Shown: positions 1 to 12,196 of the stretch, one piece after another
How positions within the stretch are numbered: the first letter of the stretch is position 1
How the letters are laid out: every line of letters begins with the position of its first letter
From: Punica granatum
Taxonomy: Eukaryota; Streptophyta; Magnoliopsida; Myrtales; Lythraceae
Assembly: GCF_007655135.1 (NCBI RefSeq)
Contig: NC_045128.1
Coordinates: forward strand, 12,230,230-12,294,229
Direction of reading: 5' to 3'
Length of the DNA: 64,000 nt
Translations under genes and position numbers: made by a program
The notes under the pieces: generated by a model
What the model was told of the DNA's origin: nothing
What the model saw: the letters and a program-made list of their open reading frames with translations, nothing else
Database searches by the model: none

Positions 1-1107
1 CCAGATTTTTCCCTACGTCGTCCTGGATATGCATGTCGACTGCGTAAAACTCTATATGACCTCTAGCAAGCATCGAGGAATTGGTTTTCCAAATTTACTA
101 CTGCCTTGCATGATTACGGCTTTATTCAATCAGGGGTTGACTATTATTTATTCGTATTATGGAGTGATGCTTATTTCCTCATGGTACTTGTCTATGTCGA
201 TCGTTGGCAATAACTCTGCACTTTGCGTCTCTCATGAAGTACCTTGACGAATGCTTCTGTATAAAGGACTTAGGTTCTTTGTGCTATTTCCTAGGAATTG
301 AAGTTGCTCACATGGATTATGGTCTCTTTCTTAGCTAGTGGAAGTATGTACTTGATATACTAGCGAGCGTGGCATGCTTGGATCAAGACCTACTTCTTTT
401 CCAATGGAGCAGAATCATCGTATGTCCTCGAATTCGGTTTCTTAATTCTATGATCATAGTAGGTACCGACATTTTGTAGGACGTCTCATTTATCTTACCA
501 TCACTCGTCCAAAGCTATCTTATTATGCTCATACTCTTTCCCAGCTTATGCATGATCCTTGACAGGATCACTACGATGCTGCTTTGTGAGTCCTGTTATA
601 TCTTAAGCAATCTTCGGGACAAGGAATCTTCTTACGACTTGAGTTGGTGGAGCTAGTAGCATATTGTGATTCCAATTGGGCCAGTTGCCCAATGACTCGC
701 CGTTCAGTCACAGGCTACTTCATAACGCTCGGTGGCAGTCCTATATCTTGGAAGACAAAGAACCAAACTATAGTGCCACGTTCCTTAGCTCGAGCTAGGA
801 CTGCCACAGTTAGTAAGATTCTTTGGCTACAAAGTCTTCTTTCATCATTAGGAGTCACGACATATCAACCTATTAGTTTATATTGTGACAATCAAGCGAA
901 CCTTTATATCACTGCTAATCTGTTATTCCACTAGTATACTAAGCACATTGAGATACATTGTCACTTTATTCGGGAGCATATATTGTTACCGCTCATTCCA
1001 ACTCAATTTCAACTTGCAGACATGTTCACAAAGGCTTTGGGGCGAAATCACTTTCAGTTTCTTTTCCGCAAGTTGGGAAGGGATTCTCATTCTCCAACTT
1101 GAGGGGA
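1..1107 (+). pseudogene. Copia-type pol remnant (RT to RNase H C-terminus)
   Basis: Decayed 3' end of a Ty1/Copia polyprotein. Reading through frameshifts and stops, the pieces follow the order of Copia reverse transcriptase and RNase H. A damaged active-site strand (LVYVD followed by an altered residue) lies near 188-210. An LGIEV-like segment is near 290, and a YVLDIL-like segment near 345. RNase H pieces follow, with GYFITLGGSPISWKTK near 713-765 and LYCDNQA near 878-900. The usual SSAEAEY motif is degraded. The longest open piece is 644-934. No gag, integrase or 5' LTR is present in the window, so the element is either truncated or continues left of base 1. It is clearly non-functional. 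Confidence 0.85.
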
Positions 1108-1316
1108 CTATTACGGGATACACTCCCTAATTAACGGGATATATCTCGTTAATACCACATGGCATATTATAGAGATTTTTTCCTTAGTTTGTGGTTGGTC
1201 AGATGGCAGATTTTCTAGTTATTTTTAGGCTTCTTGCCATTTTGTTCTGTAACATACGACTATATATATGACCATCAGATGAATGAAAATAACGTTTTCC
1301 AATCTTTCAAATCCTT
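1108..1316 (+). repeat. Probable 3' LTR remnant of the Copia fragment
   Basis: A purine-rich stretch (ttgagggga, ending near 1108) follows the pol remnant, as a polypurine tract would. It is followed by about 200 bp of LTR-like sequence ending in a run typical of Copia LTR R/U5 regions (tatatatgaccatcagatg...gttttcc). The 5' partner is outside the window and the right end is not defined by a target duplication. Confidence 0.5.
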
Positions 1317-1932
1317 GATTTTTTTTTTTGGCAATACACGTCATTTACCTTTTACTGCTTCAGCCTATTCAGTAATTCTGGTATGCACCCACTGACCATT
1401 GCAGCACATCCACAGAAGGCGAGTCAGTATGCAGTGGGAAATTCGGATGGGAAAAGCCTTGTTGTTGAGACTCTAAGGTCCCAAAGCTAAATGGGATGTC
1501 CCAAAATTTATAAGTCAGCCGATGACGGGCGAGCTGCCTCCTCAGGACCCGATGAGGCCCATAGGAATGATTCAAATGCGAAACAATGGATCTATGTATA
1601 TATATCTATTTTGATTATAAGCCACACGTAATCATGTGGAATTCCTAAGTTGGTACTTTATAATAATTGTTAATTACTTTCTCGTACTATTCGCATGATT
1701 ATATAGACGAAAACTCATACCAACAGAAAGATCTTCTAAGATTTTCTCTCTCTGTATTATGTCTTCTTCATTTGTAAATTTATAATCGCATAGAAGCGCT
1801 GTTGTTCAGTCGACTTGGTCTTAAGCACGTGAACCGAAAAGCAAATGGTACCAGATGAGATAGCAAGTGCGAAAAAGACCAATGAATAGCGCAATTCATT
1901 CGAATGAAAAAAAAAACATATCAACACCGAGA
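1317..1932. other. Intergenic, no gene seen
   Basis: Spacer between the Copia remnant and the 3' end of the inositol oxygenase gene. A 68-codon minus-strand reading frame at 1369-1575 has no recognisable motif and no support. Confidence 0.6.
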
Positions 1933-1938
1933 TTTATT
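1933..1938 (-). promoter_or_regulatory. Candidate polyadenylation signal of MIOX
   Basis: AATAAA on the minus strand, about 115 bases after the MIOX stop codon. Position and sequence fit a plant near-upstream element, but the motif is short and the region is AT-rich. Confidence 0.35.
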
Positions 1939-2052
1939 TAAACAATCACTAATTCTTCCATCTCTTGTTTACACTAAGGTAACATCCCCCCTCTCGAATG
2001 ACACATAATGGACCGATCAATTGGTTATTTCGTCGCCTCACATTGATTTCTT

Positions 2053-4236
2053 CTACCACCTAAGCTTCTCAGGGAAATACTGCAAAAGAAGAAAAAGAAA
2101 GAAACAAGTTTTAGTGTTATATGTAGAAATATACAAACAAGAATTGGATTAATCTGAAACTCTTTTGAGTTGGAGAAAGATTGATCATACTCACTTTTTC
2201 AATGAGGGACAGATAGTATGGCTTCACTTTCTCGACATCGATCCGGACCTTGCTCTTGCTGTAAAGGTCATACTTACTGCAAAACACAATTCTCGTGTGT
2301 TAGTTGCGTGGTCGTACAAATTAAAAAAATTTATATGAGAAAGGGAGGATCGGACTATCGTATGTACTTACTTGAATATGTGAAGCCACTTCAAGTTCTC
2401 TTTGTCCTCCTCATTCATGAGGTGCGTGTACGCTCCTGCCCTGTGCAATGCTGCAGGAGAAATGAAGCATCCACTTATCAGTTCAACCGAAATGTGTAAG
2501 GAAAAAGAAATTTTTATCAAAGATTCATCTTATGCGGCGGGTTAAGAAGCTTACGGTAGAACGAGTGATATCGGATAACGAACAATGCTGCAGAGGGAAG
2601 AGTAGTTCTATTTTCCTTAGCCACCTGCAAAAGATATTCAGAATTTCCAAGTTTTGTCAATTGGTAATTCTCCCTCTGGAAATAACACGCGATTAAAAGA
2701 TCAAGAATGACGAATTAATTACCAAGTACATGTAGTCATCATGTCCCCATGAAATCAATGCGTTGTCCAATCCGCACCCTTCGGAATATATCCCGCACTT
2801 GGTGTTATAAGCCGGGTTGTCGTAGTCAGGGTTCTCCTTGAAGTACTGCAACATATAAATTATGACATATTATAATCAACAAATGTTCGTCTCGGTCGAC
2901 AAATTGCAACCAATGCAATGATATTCCTTCAATGCAGTCGATTGGGTTCAAGGGTAAACTAATGAATCTTTTAGTAGGATATTAATTTTTTACCTTGTGG
3001 TGGACATTTGCTTCATCAAAAGCACATCCTAGAGGGAATGTGTCACCTGTAAAAGGCCGAGAAAATAATTTTAATTTAATAAAAGGAGATTTATGAAATT
3101 TAGTAAAATATTTTTTTTAAAATTTAAATGGTGACAGAAGAAAGTGGGCTCACCAACAACAGCCCACTGGGGAAGCCCACCAAAACTGGGGTGAAGAAGG
3201 ACCTTTCCAAGATCTGATACAGAGACCATTACCATTGTCAGCGAAGGCCCAACATAATATATAAAATAATCTCAATTACTTTTCCAATTTTAATTGAAAT
3301 TATTTAAAAATTGAAAGGGCATAAATCCCATATTTACAGAACAGGGAGATTGCGTCAACTAGATGATTTTATCGTCATCGGATATTCTAAAATCAGATCT
3401 TATTCGTCAGATATACACTTTCATCAAAAGGATTAGATTTAGTACGTGTAATGTACCATGGATAAGGCCGGTCAAGTGCAGCCAGTCCTCGTCGGGGTAA
3501 TCCTTCCTGATTGCTTCCGCGGTCTGCAAGAGATGCTCGATTTGCGGCTCGTCCAAGTCGGGATCGCTGTCGTCTACCACATCATTCAGGAGCTCGCAGC
3601 ATTCCCAGATGCTCATCTCCACCTTGTCCATTTTTCCATACTCCTCCCTCATCCTCTTGACCTGAATATTTTTCGAAAGACCACGTTTAATTTCATTAGA
3701 AACTCGAAAAACTCTGGACGACGACTCGATTACGATTAGCTCCACACTTACAAAGTCATATGTTTGGTTGATGTGCTGCAACCGGTAGAACTCCTCCACG
3801 GTCTTTTGCCTTTCGCTCTCGGCATGATAGTCCCTGCCAATGACATTTTCGGACCATCTCCAAACCATATAAGTACGTACTCAATGATCAAATAGTTTGA
3901 ACTTTTACACGAACAACGATGACTCATTACTGCTACTGCATGATGCCAGCCCCTCCTCACGACAAAAAACACACAAATTTTTTTACCTGAAGTTGTTTCC
4001 GAACGAGTTGATATTCGGTGCCATGAACCCATCGTCAGCGGCCGATTTCGGCATGACGAACCCACCATCCAGCACCAAATCATCGATCGCGCTCGCAGTC
4101 TTCTCGACATCGAGTTGCGACCCTGGACACGATGACATCGACGTCAGGAATTACGTAACACCCACATAATAAGGAATTGATGGCGGAAGCTAGGGAAATC
4201 CTTACCCATCTCAGGCTGGTCAATGAGGATCGTCAT
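2053..4236 (-). CDS. MIOX: Inositol oxygenase (myo-inositol oxygenase), 11 exons
   Basis: Non-haem di-iron enzyme that oxidises myo-inositol with O2 to D-glucuronate, feeding UDP-glucuronate for cell-wall sugars (family knowledge). I model 11 exons on the minus strand: 4236-4206, 4122-3987, 3833-3752, 3661-3457, 3213-3154, 3046-2994, 2845-2723, 2624-2555, 2450-2372, 2276-2195 and 2079-2053. Every intron has GT...AG ends, and the joined length is 948 nt (315 residues plus stop), the usual plant MIOX size. All six iron ligands known from mouse MIOX are present: H126 (QIEHLLQ), H151-D152 (LIHD), H224 (WGHDDY), H250 (RYHSFY) and D283 (KYDLY). Their spacing matches the animal enzyme. The protein starts [11 protein letters not shown] and ends YFPEKLRW, both typical of plant MIOX. 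No frameshift or internal stop is seen, so the gene looks functional. Expression is unknown. Confidence 0.96.
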
Positions 4237-4358
4237 CTTCGTCGGTCGAACCGAGGAACCGAGGGGCAAGGAAGAGCACAAGAATAGGAAACAATCAAGC
4301 AACGAGATGTAATTGCTTCTTGTTCTTTGGTGGGGAGTGCGTTGGGCTTGAAGGGGAG

Positions 4359-4366
4359 TATTTATA
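4359..4366 (-). promoter_or_regulatory. TATA box of MIOX
   Basis: TATAAATA on the minus strand, in the context CTATAAATACTCC, about 123 bases upstream of the MIOX start codon. This would place transcription start near 4330 and leave a 5' leader of roughly 95 bases. It is the best core-promoter match upstream of the gene. Confidence 0.7.
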
Positions 4367-6729
4367 GTGGAGACGGAAAAGTCCTGAGTTGAGATTTCGA
4401 ATGTTTTGTGTCCTTGACTGAAAAACCAACAACAAACAAAAATTATAATTTTTTTTTTAAAAAAAAAATAATAATCCTAAAACTTTTCCCCCCCGACAAC
4501 TCTATCCGCTGGAACCGTTCGCAGGATTCCAAATGTTATTGCCATATAATTGGTCTCACCGCATTGGGGAGGAAGTCTGACACTCACCCAATCAAATCGT
4601 GCCACGTGGCTATTGTTTACTTGAAATGGCCGGTGAAGGAAAAATATATATATATATCTGAGTCCTTAGTGTCTGGATTTCCTACAAAATAGGAGATGAT
4701 GTGAAGTAAGTTCCTCCGCCAAATCAACATGATGTGGTGGGCCGATCCGCTCTCCCGGTTAAAATCTCTCTCGTTCCCCCGACTATCAACTGTCGAATTT
4801 AGAGCTCACAAATGGGATCGAAGGATGAGATGGTGGGTCGATTACGAATAATGCCACATACCAAAATGTCAACATCCTCAAAAATATCTTAATCGTTAAA
4901 GTAATCTCATTCGGTCTAAATTCAAAATTCAACTAAACTTAATAGTTCAAAAATAATAAGATAAATAGAAGTACGAAATTATTCTATCGCTATCCGAGTA
5001 TATAATTATTTTTTCGTGGTGGTCCGAAATCATCAATCTCTACCAGCCGTAAAGGTCATGTCATGGGTGAATTTCTTTTATGTTTGGTCATGAGAAAAAT
5101 GAATAATCAATCAAAGAATTGAAATTAATAATAACAGTATGAAAAATGACGGTTCTCAAATGGCATGTTGGCAAGGCAACAAGGAGCTGGTAGTGTAGTG
5201 GTGACTGAAGTTGCAAAATGAGCAAACGGGTGTCCTTGGGGTGCAATAACATTGCACATTTGCACGTTAAAAAATCAAGGAATTAGGAGAGGGTCTGAGT
5301 CAGCTCTGCGTCGATATTTATCTTCTTATAATGATTATATATTTATGGACAATGTGACTCGACATCCAGTCACAGCCAACATCCCTTTGACCTTTTGTAG
5401 CTACATTAACGTGCGGTGAGTAATTTCTCCAACCTTAATATCTTGCAATACTATTGTTGCTTGATTGACGGTTACTTGTAATGTTAACGGTTCAGTTCCC
5501 CTCTCGTATCTGTCTTCTTCTCTTCTCTTTCCGGTCTCTGAAATATAACTGACATCTTTTTTTTACTACATAAAGTATTTACCATTCAGCAATATATGTA
5601 TATATCTATATATGTATATATTTCAATACTAATAAGATTACAGCATGATCTCTGTGAAAAATAGATTGTAGCCTTGTAGGTCATGATTATACCTTATTCT
5701 ATGGTCATCTTAATCCTTATCACCACGTCATTGTAATAAAAGGTAATTTACTAATTTCACATACTTCACTATAGAAATTACATGTGATCCGTGTATTTAA
5801 TTACGATTCATTATCAAGAGTACTATAATATCATGATACACGCATTGTTTTCCGTTATTTGACATTTGTTCATCATTTTTGTTTGAGGTAGCGATAATTT
5901 TTTTTTGGATTTATTTATTCCACTAGAATTTCTTTCGAGACAGTTTATGAAATTCGTCCGTGTCAATTCTTTTACTTGACAAAGGTTGCTTCTAGTAACA
6001 TCCTAATAAGACAGAAAGAGAGGAGCAACGCCTATTGCGATTTGAGCAGCCTCTCTTATTGGTATATCTCTATAATACTTGAATGCACAGCTAGGAAACT
6101 ATTAAGTGAGACTAACACCCAAAAAGCGAATAACATGTACAAATTTAAATTAAATTTTGAGGTGCGTGTAAAAGCAAATAAGTGTCATAGACTCCCAAAT
6201 GACGTGCTAAACTCCAATTTATAAGTTCATATTGAGATGAAATAACCGTTCAATTTAAAATGTTAACCTTGTAAATACCTTGTTTATAGGGAGCAAATAC
6301 GTGTGGGACAAATTAAAATTACAGCTATTTACTATGTAAAATTTATAATCGTCTAACATAAAATATTAAATTCATTAGATTGGGTTGATTCGTTTATTTG
6401 TCAAGCATTTTACATGTTAGCGTGTACAATATTTTCTAAGCACAAGTGGCTTCTGTCGTGCCTCGGATTGCACAATGAGTTGGTCCCTCTTCTGAGATAA
6501 AAATTGTGGAAAAAAGTCAGCCGTCCGGAAATAGTTAGGAGAAAATAGGGAAGAATGGAAGAGGGATGGACGGTTGGGATCCGTCGGCCAGGAAATGGAC
6601 GGCGGATCTCACCTGCGCCTCCGCCCATTCAATTTGCCGCAAGTTGTCGCCTGGTCATGTTCTTCTGCTGGCCCCAACTTGGCATTTTCTCTTTTCCCGC
6701 CACACAAAAGTGAATATCTTTGGTTATCT
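4367..6729. other. Intergenic; upstream region of MIOX
   Basis: AT-rich non-coding DNA. It holds an A/T homopolymer patch at 4440-4470 and short TA runs near 4645 and 5595-5620. Distal promoter elements of MIOX may lie here but none can be assigned. Reading frames up to 94 codons (4408-4692, 5976-6224) have no recognisable motif. Confidence 0.6.
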
Positions 6730-6738
6730 ATCTTTATT

Positions 6739-7693
6739 GAGTAAATTAATGATTTAGTCCTCCAAAGATGCATATTATATCAAATCTGATCTCAATAAAT
6801 TTTTTACATCAAATTGAACGTCAAGAGATTAAGTGTACATCAAATCCGACCTTAAAAATTTTGTTTACATCAAATTGAATCTTGAGAGATTAGGTGTACA
6901 TCAAATCAGATCTCAAGAAATTTTTTACATCAAATTGAACCTTGAGAGATTAAGTGTACATCAAATCCACCTCAAGAAATTTTTTACATCAAATTGAATC
7001 GTGAGAGATTAAGTATACATCAAATTTGACCTTCCGAATGCGTCCAAAAATAGATGGAAAAATCTGATATGACATTCAGCCGCTAATGTGACATTGTTTG
7101 ATTGTTTTTTTCTATTTTTTTTTATTATTCCTTATTTATTTCTAGTTTTAAAAAAGTATTTCCTACAGTTTTTTCCACCTCCGACTGAAAAGTAAGAGAA
7201 CTGTAGGAAATACTTTTTTTAAGTCAAACAGAAATGATGAATAGTAAAAAAATGAAAGAAAATAATCAAACAATGCCACATCAACTGTTGAATGTCATAT
7301 CAGATTTCTCCATCCATTTTTTGATGGCATTTTGACAAAATGTCGGATTTGATGTGTACTTAATCTCTCAAGGTTTAATTTGATGTAAAAAATTTATTGA
7401 GTTCAGATTTAATGTACACTTAATCTCTTAAGATTCAAATTGATGTACACTTAATCTCATAAGATTCAATTTGATGTAAAAATTTCTTGAGATCGGATTT
7501 GATGTACACTTAATATCTCAAGATTCAATTTGATATACACTTAATCTCTTGAGGTTCAATTTAATGTAAAAAATTTCTTGAGCTCGAATTTGATATACAC
7601 TTAATTTTTCGAGATTCAATTTAATATAAAAAAATTTTAAAATTAGATTCGATGTAAAATGCATTTTTGGAGGGTCAAATCATTAATTTACTC
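6739..7693. mobile_element. Long foldback (MULE-like) MITE with 9-bp target duplication
   Basis: The left arm (6739 to about 7170) and right arm (about 7199 to 7693) are inverted copies along their whole length, so the element folds into one hairpin centred near 7185. The innermost stem is aaagtatttcctacagtt and its complement. The ends are GAGTAAATTAATGATTT and its inverted copy. Flanks are ATCTTTATT (6730-6738) and ATCTTTGTT (7694-7702), an 8-of-9 match, the target-duplication size of Mutator-like elements. Each arm is built from a roughly 61-bp subrepeat containing acatcaaattgaa and gagattaagtgt. The right arm has more subrepeats than the left. There is no coding capacity. Terminal GAGTAAA is shared with the large MULE at 11557. 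Confidence 0.88.
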
Positions 7694-7702
7694 ATCTTTG
7701 TT

Positions 7703-7751
7703 CAATAAATAAAGAAATGATTTGCGTGCCTTTAAGGCTTTTTACAGCTGG

Positions 7752-7789
<38 letters not shown>

Positions 7790-10560
7790 CCTGTCATGGC
7801 TCATTTGTCCGCTAGGGGACTTGTCAAGTAATCACGTCAGTGTCAAGTCAGGTAGAGGGGAGATGTTAAGAGCACGTTTTACGGATTGTGCGCATTCTCC
7901 GGACTTGGACCGTACATCGAGCTAGAGACCATTCAATTATGGAAGTTCTCATGAGGGTCCCCAGATACTTATCTGCGGTGGTCCTTCAACCAGGAGGCTG
8001 CACCAAGTCGAGCATTTCAACTACAAAATCATTCCCATACGCTGCGCGAAAGGCCAATGTATATTAGTCGAACGGATCCGAGTTTTGATATATCATGCTC
8101 AGATGAAGCTTTTTTGTTGAAGGGGGAGCTTTCGACGGCGATGAGCTTCTAGAAGATGATTATGACCATATATGTTTCTTAGTTATAAGTGATGTATAGG
8201 GAAAATGCACATGTCCAGGCTTTTGTTAGCTGGTCGAATACAATATTCCTAAAGTTCGCCTAATACTTTGTTTAGATCGGCGAAAAGTGGATGGAAAAGA
8301 GAGGGGAGGCAAGGGATTAAAAATCAATCGTTAGCATCATCATTATTATTAAGGAAGACGAGACACAAATGTGATTTGGTGCAACCACACCATCATTAAT
8401 TTGGGATAAAAAAGTACTGAGAACGAACTTTCACTAGTGCAACTCCTCGTCATTTTATTTTCCCTTTTGTCTCCTTCTGGGCTAATAAACCTCCCAAGTC
8501 CCTTCTAATAAAAGAATATATAGAATGGGAAATGAAAGGTATCACAGTCGTTTTATTTTGCACGAATCATTTGATTCCTGAGAAATTTTTCTATTCTCGG
8601 TGTTCTCCCAGCTTTCACCCATATTTTTGCTTTGTTTAGGTGAATTCACATTGCCAACAAAACTGGTTTCATGGATTCCTAATTCCTTGGTAAAATTCTC
8701 ATGAGCGGGCAATAAATGAGAATATCTACGGGCATAACCTATATGTGTCTTATTCATGACTCCATTTCCTATTTAAACCAAACAAAACCTGACACATGTC
8801 CTCATAAAAAATCAATGGTTTATAAGTTTATTGAATATCCATGTACACGCATGAGATACTTTTTCTCTCTCTTTCTTTTGTTGTTCACAAAGAAACAAAC
8901 TAGAGACCTACACGTTTTTTTTAAAAATTTATTATATCATATAATCTAAGATTAACAGATATTTTTAAATTTATTTTAATACCTTTTTTTACTTGAGGTA
9001 TTTAAACGTTGCTATTTTTATTTCACCAACTATCCCCTAGGAGCTAGATAGTGACATCAAATTAGCAACGTTGAGATGTCTCAGGTAAATAAACGACGTT
9101 GGGATAAATTTAAGAATATTTGTCAACGTTAAACTATATGTTACAATGTACCTTTTTTTTAATTCATAGAAGTGACAATTAGAGTCTTTTTAAAAACTAA
9201 AACGAATTTAAGAAAAGATTCTGAGAAAGTAAAAAATGATCCAAAAAGTTACAGATTATATTCAAAAAATTAAAACATTAATAAATAAGATTTTACAAAC
9301 AATTATCAAAGTCTAGTAAAAAAAAGAATTACAAGAAGAAAAAGAGAAATTACTTAAAATCTGGATATCGTTAAAAATAAAACTAAATGAAAATTAAAAA
9401 AGTTAAAATGCATTTGAAAACAATATAAAAATGATAACTATAAAAATTCAAATATAAAAATATAAGAAAACTTTGAAGAATTTCAACTGCTCAGTAAATA
9501 TTACAAAATTTGGAATAAAATAAAAATAAAATTTAGAAAATAAGTCGAAAACTTTGAAGGTTAAAATTTTTATAAATAAACTAAATTAAACGAAAATTAA
9601 GAGAAAAGGATGCACCTTGTTTGGTGGCTCGCGAACTCGCCTGAACTTATGTATCTCCTTGGTTCCCCCATTGAGTTTCTTCCTTAGCTTAGGATGTATT
9701 GGTTTACAACTTAATGAAATTAATGCTTAAAACTTAGTTACAAAATTGTTACATGAGAAAATGAATATGAAAGGAAAAAAATAATAATATAATGGTCATA
9801 TCTATTTAATCATTGAGTCAATAATAACTTAATGAGTAAGTAAAAAATTTTAACTTAATGAAATAAGTTATTTTTTACGTATTAATGCACCTTTTTTCCT
9901 TATAAAATATTCTTTCATCTTCATCGTCCTTTTCCTCTTCCTGTACATACTTTGTCCAAATTGTCTCAACCTCCTGTTCTCTATCCACGGATCTTTATCT
10001 CATGTCCCCTCTCTTCTTGATGGAAAGAGAAGAGGAGGATGAGAAGATGAGAAGGAAAAGAGTGACGGAGAAGTCGAAAAGGGGAATCAAGAGAATAAGT
10101 TCAACAAAGTCGTAGCCACAGCTTGTGAGGCCATTTCTTGTTACTTCATTTTATTTGACTTAACTTCCAACTATTTTTCAAATTATTGTATCATTTTAAT
10201 TTTAATTGAAGTTTTCAATATTTCTCAATGGGTAGAAATTTTGGAGTTTTCGAATTTTTCCAAACTTTTTATTTTATAAAATTTATTTATTTCTTGATCG
10301 CATATTAATTTTTCTTTTTTTAACTATTTACCTTTAAGAATTTTGTCATTATTAAACAAAGGCATTGATATAAAATTATATTCGTTTTTCATCAATCTAT
10401 CGTACATACTATTACTACAAATATTTCCGTATTCCTGACATTGGTTCATCTGTTTGCTTGGAGATTTGACAATTGATCACGCCGATGAAAAGCAAGGGAG
10501 AGCGGAGATAAATGCATATATATATATATATATATATATTAAAAAAAGGAGAATAGTAAT
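7703..10560. other. Intergenic, AT-rich
   Basis: No supported gene. A TA microsatellite lies at about 7755-7784 and another at about 10513-10540. Around 8985-9105 a short inverted pair (ttacttgaggtatttaaacgttgc and its imperfect complement) may be a small MITE remnant; its ends are not clear. The stretch 9160-9600 is very A-rich on the plus strand. Confidence 0.6.
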
Positions 10561-10562
10561 AT

Positions 10563-10861
10563 TAAGAGTAGATTACCACTGTCGCCCTCCACTTATTCAT
10601 TTGTAACCGTTTTTGCCCCTGACATATTTTTGCCACCAGTTAGCCCCAAACATTGGCCTTCCATCCAACATTTATACATTTACGTGACGAAAAAGTGGCA
10701 GGAGATATAACACCGTTCATGAATTTTTCATCACGAAAATTAACGGAAGGATATAAATGGTAGACAGCATGCTAATGTTTGGGGCTCACTGATGGCAAAA
10801 ATATGTCAGAGATAAAAACGGTTGTAAATGAATAGGTGGAATGTGACAGTGATAGTCTACT

Positions 10862-10862
<1 letters not shown>
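10563..10862. mobile_element. MITE with long terminal inverted repeats
   Basis: About 300 bp with inverted arms of roughly 130-150 bases. The left arm starts AGAGTAGATTACCACTGTC, and the right arm is its imperfect inverted copy. Both arms carry the pair ttcatttgtaaccgttttt and catatttttgccatcagt in order. It has no reading frame. A 3-bp TTA lies immediately outside both ends, which would suit a PIF/Harbinger-type insertion. The flanks are AT-rich, so the target duplication is weak evidence and the superfamily is left open. Confidence 0.75.
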
Positions 10863-10863
<1 letters not shown>

Positions 10864-10900
<37 letters not shown>

Positions 10901-10920
10901 TGTACTTATATATTTATATA
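10864..10920. repeat. TA microsatellite
   Basis: Alternating TA run directly beside the MITE, grading into TG/TA-rich sequence. Confidence 0.8.
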
Positions 10921-11547
10921 TGTGTGTATATGTGTATATAAAAATAGGTGAGAGAATTTAATAATGTATTATTAAAAATTTATTACAATAATGATTATTG
11001 AAAGATACGTGAGAGAATATATTAATAAATATAAGAAAAAATAAAATAGTAATAATTATAGGATTGAATTTAAAGAAAAATATAATTGATTCGAGTAAAG
11101 TATTGATTTTACTTGAAATCGAAATGCAATTGAACTCCTAGCTATTTGTGAACTTTGGGTGCTACCTCACAACTGAATGTTAATTGCATATGTCGGTTAC
11201 CTACTCCAATTTTTCAAATTTTTTTGGAGCAATTCCCACAATAATTGACTTTGATAATTTGCACATGAGATAGTTTGAGGAATATCTCCCAAATTGGGCG
11301 GCCCTCAAGCTTCTCAAATCAAATTATTGATTTCCTTCCCAAGTATCTTCTATCAGTTGGCTTCCTGCCAATTATTAGAGAAAATATTCAATGAGGATCA
11401 CTCAATCAGAATATTTGAAATTGAAAAATTGTGAAACTACTGTTGGATTAATTTTTCAATTTCAAGCATTCTAAATGAATATTACTCAGTTAAGTGAATG
11501 AATAACAATCAATCAGTATCAGCAATGCAATCTCCATTTACCCTACT
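10921..11547. other. Intergenic, no gene seen
   Basis: AT-rich DNA between the MITE and the large MULE. No motif or repeat boundary recognised. Confidence 0.6.
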
Positions 11548-12196
11548 TTTCAATTAGAGTAAACTAAAAATTTGGTCCTTGATGTTTGGACTGGCCATCC
11601 ATTTCATCCCTGGTGTTTGCTAGCCATCAAACACATCCCGGATGTTTGCGTTTCGTCCATCACTTTCAACTAGCCATCTAACCCCCGTTGTTGTAGTAAT
11701 GACGTCTTCCATAAAAAATCTGAAATGATTTTTTTTATAAAAAAGAAAGAAACAAAACGATGACTCACCTACAACACCAATAACTGAAACCCTACTTTAT
11801 TGAAATCAATTCCCAAATCAGCATTCCCTCTTTTTACCCTTCTTTACCCTTCGATACCCAAATCCTTAAAGAATCCTTGTACCAATCTGCCATTTTTTAA
11901 TCTGAAGACAGGGAAGAGTGCCGCTATGTTTGATTCCTGCTTCTGCCATGGTTGAATCGAGCAGCCCTGTTCCAATTTCTTGACGAGGCAAGGAAGAGGA
12001 ATTATTGGGCGAAAATCTATAAAGGTCAGTTCGGTAGCACCCTTCTTTTTCCTATTCAATTATGTGGTCCCCCATGCTTCGATTTTTTTGTTCATGTGGT
12101 CCCTTTCCTTTTGTCATGCAATTTTATGGTCCCTTGTGCTTTGATTTTGTTGTTCACGTGGTACCTTTTGTGAATTTTTTATTGTTGTAACAAATA

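Noticed and set aside
3748..4110. 120-codon minus-strand frame overlapping MIOX exons 2 and 3
   Set aside because: Wrong frame relative to the conserved MIOX reading and it crosses an intron.
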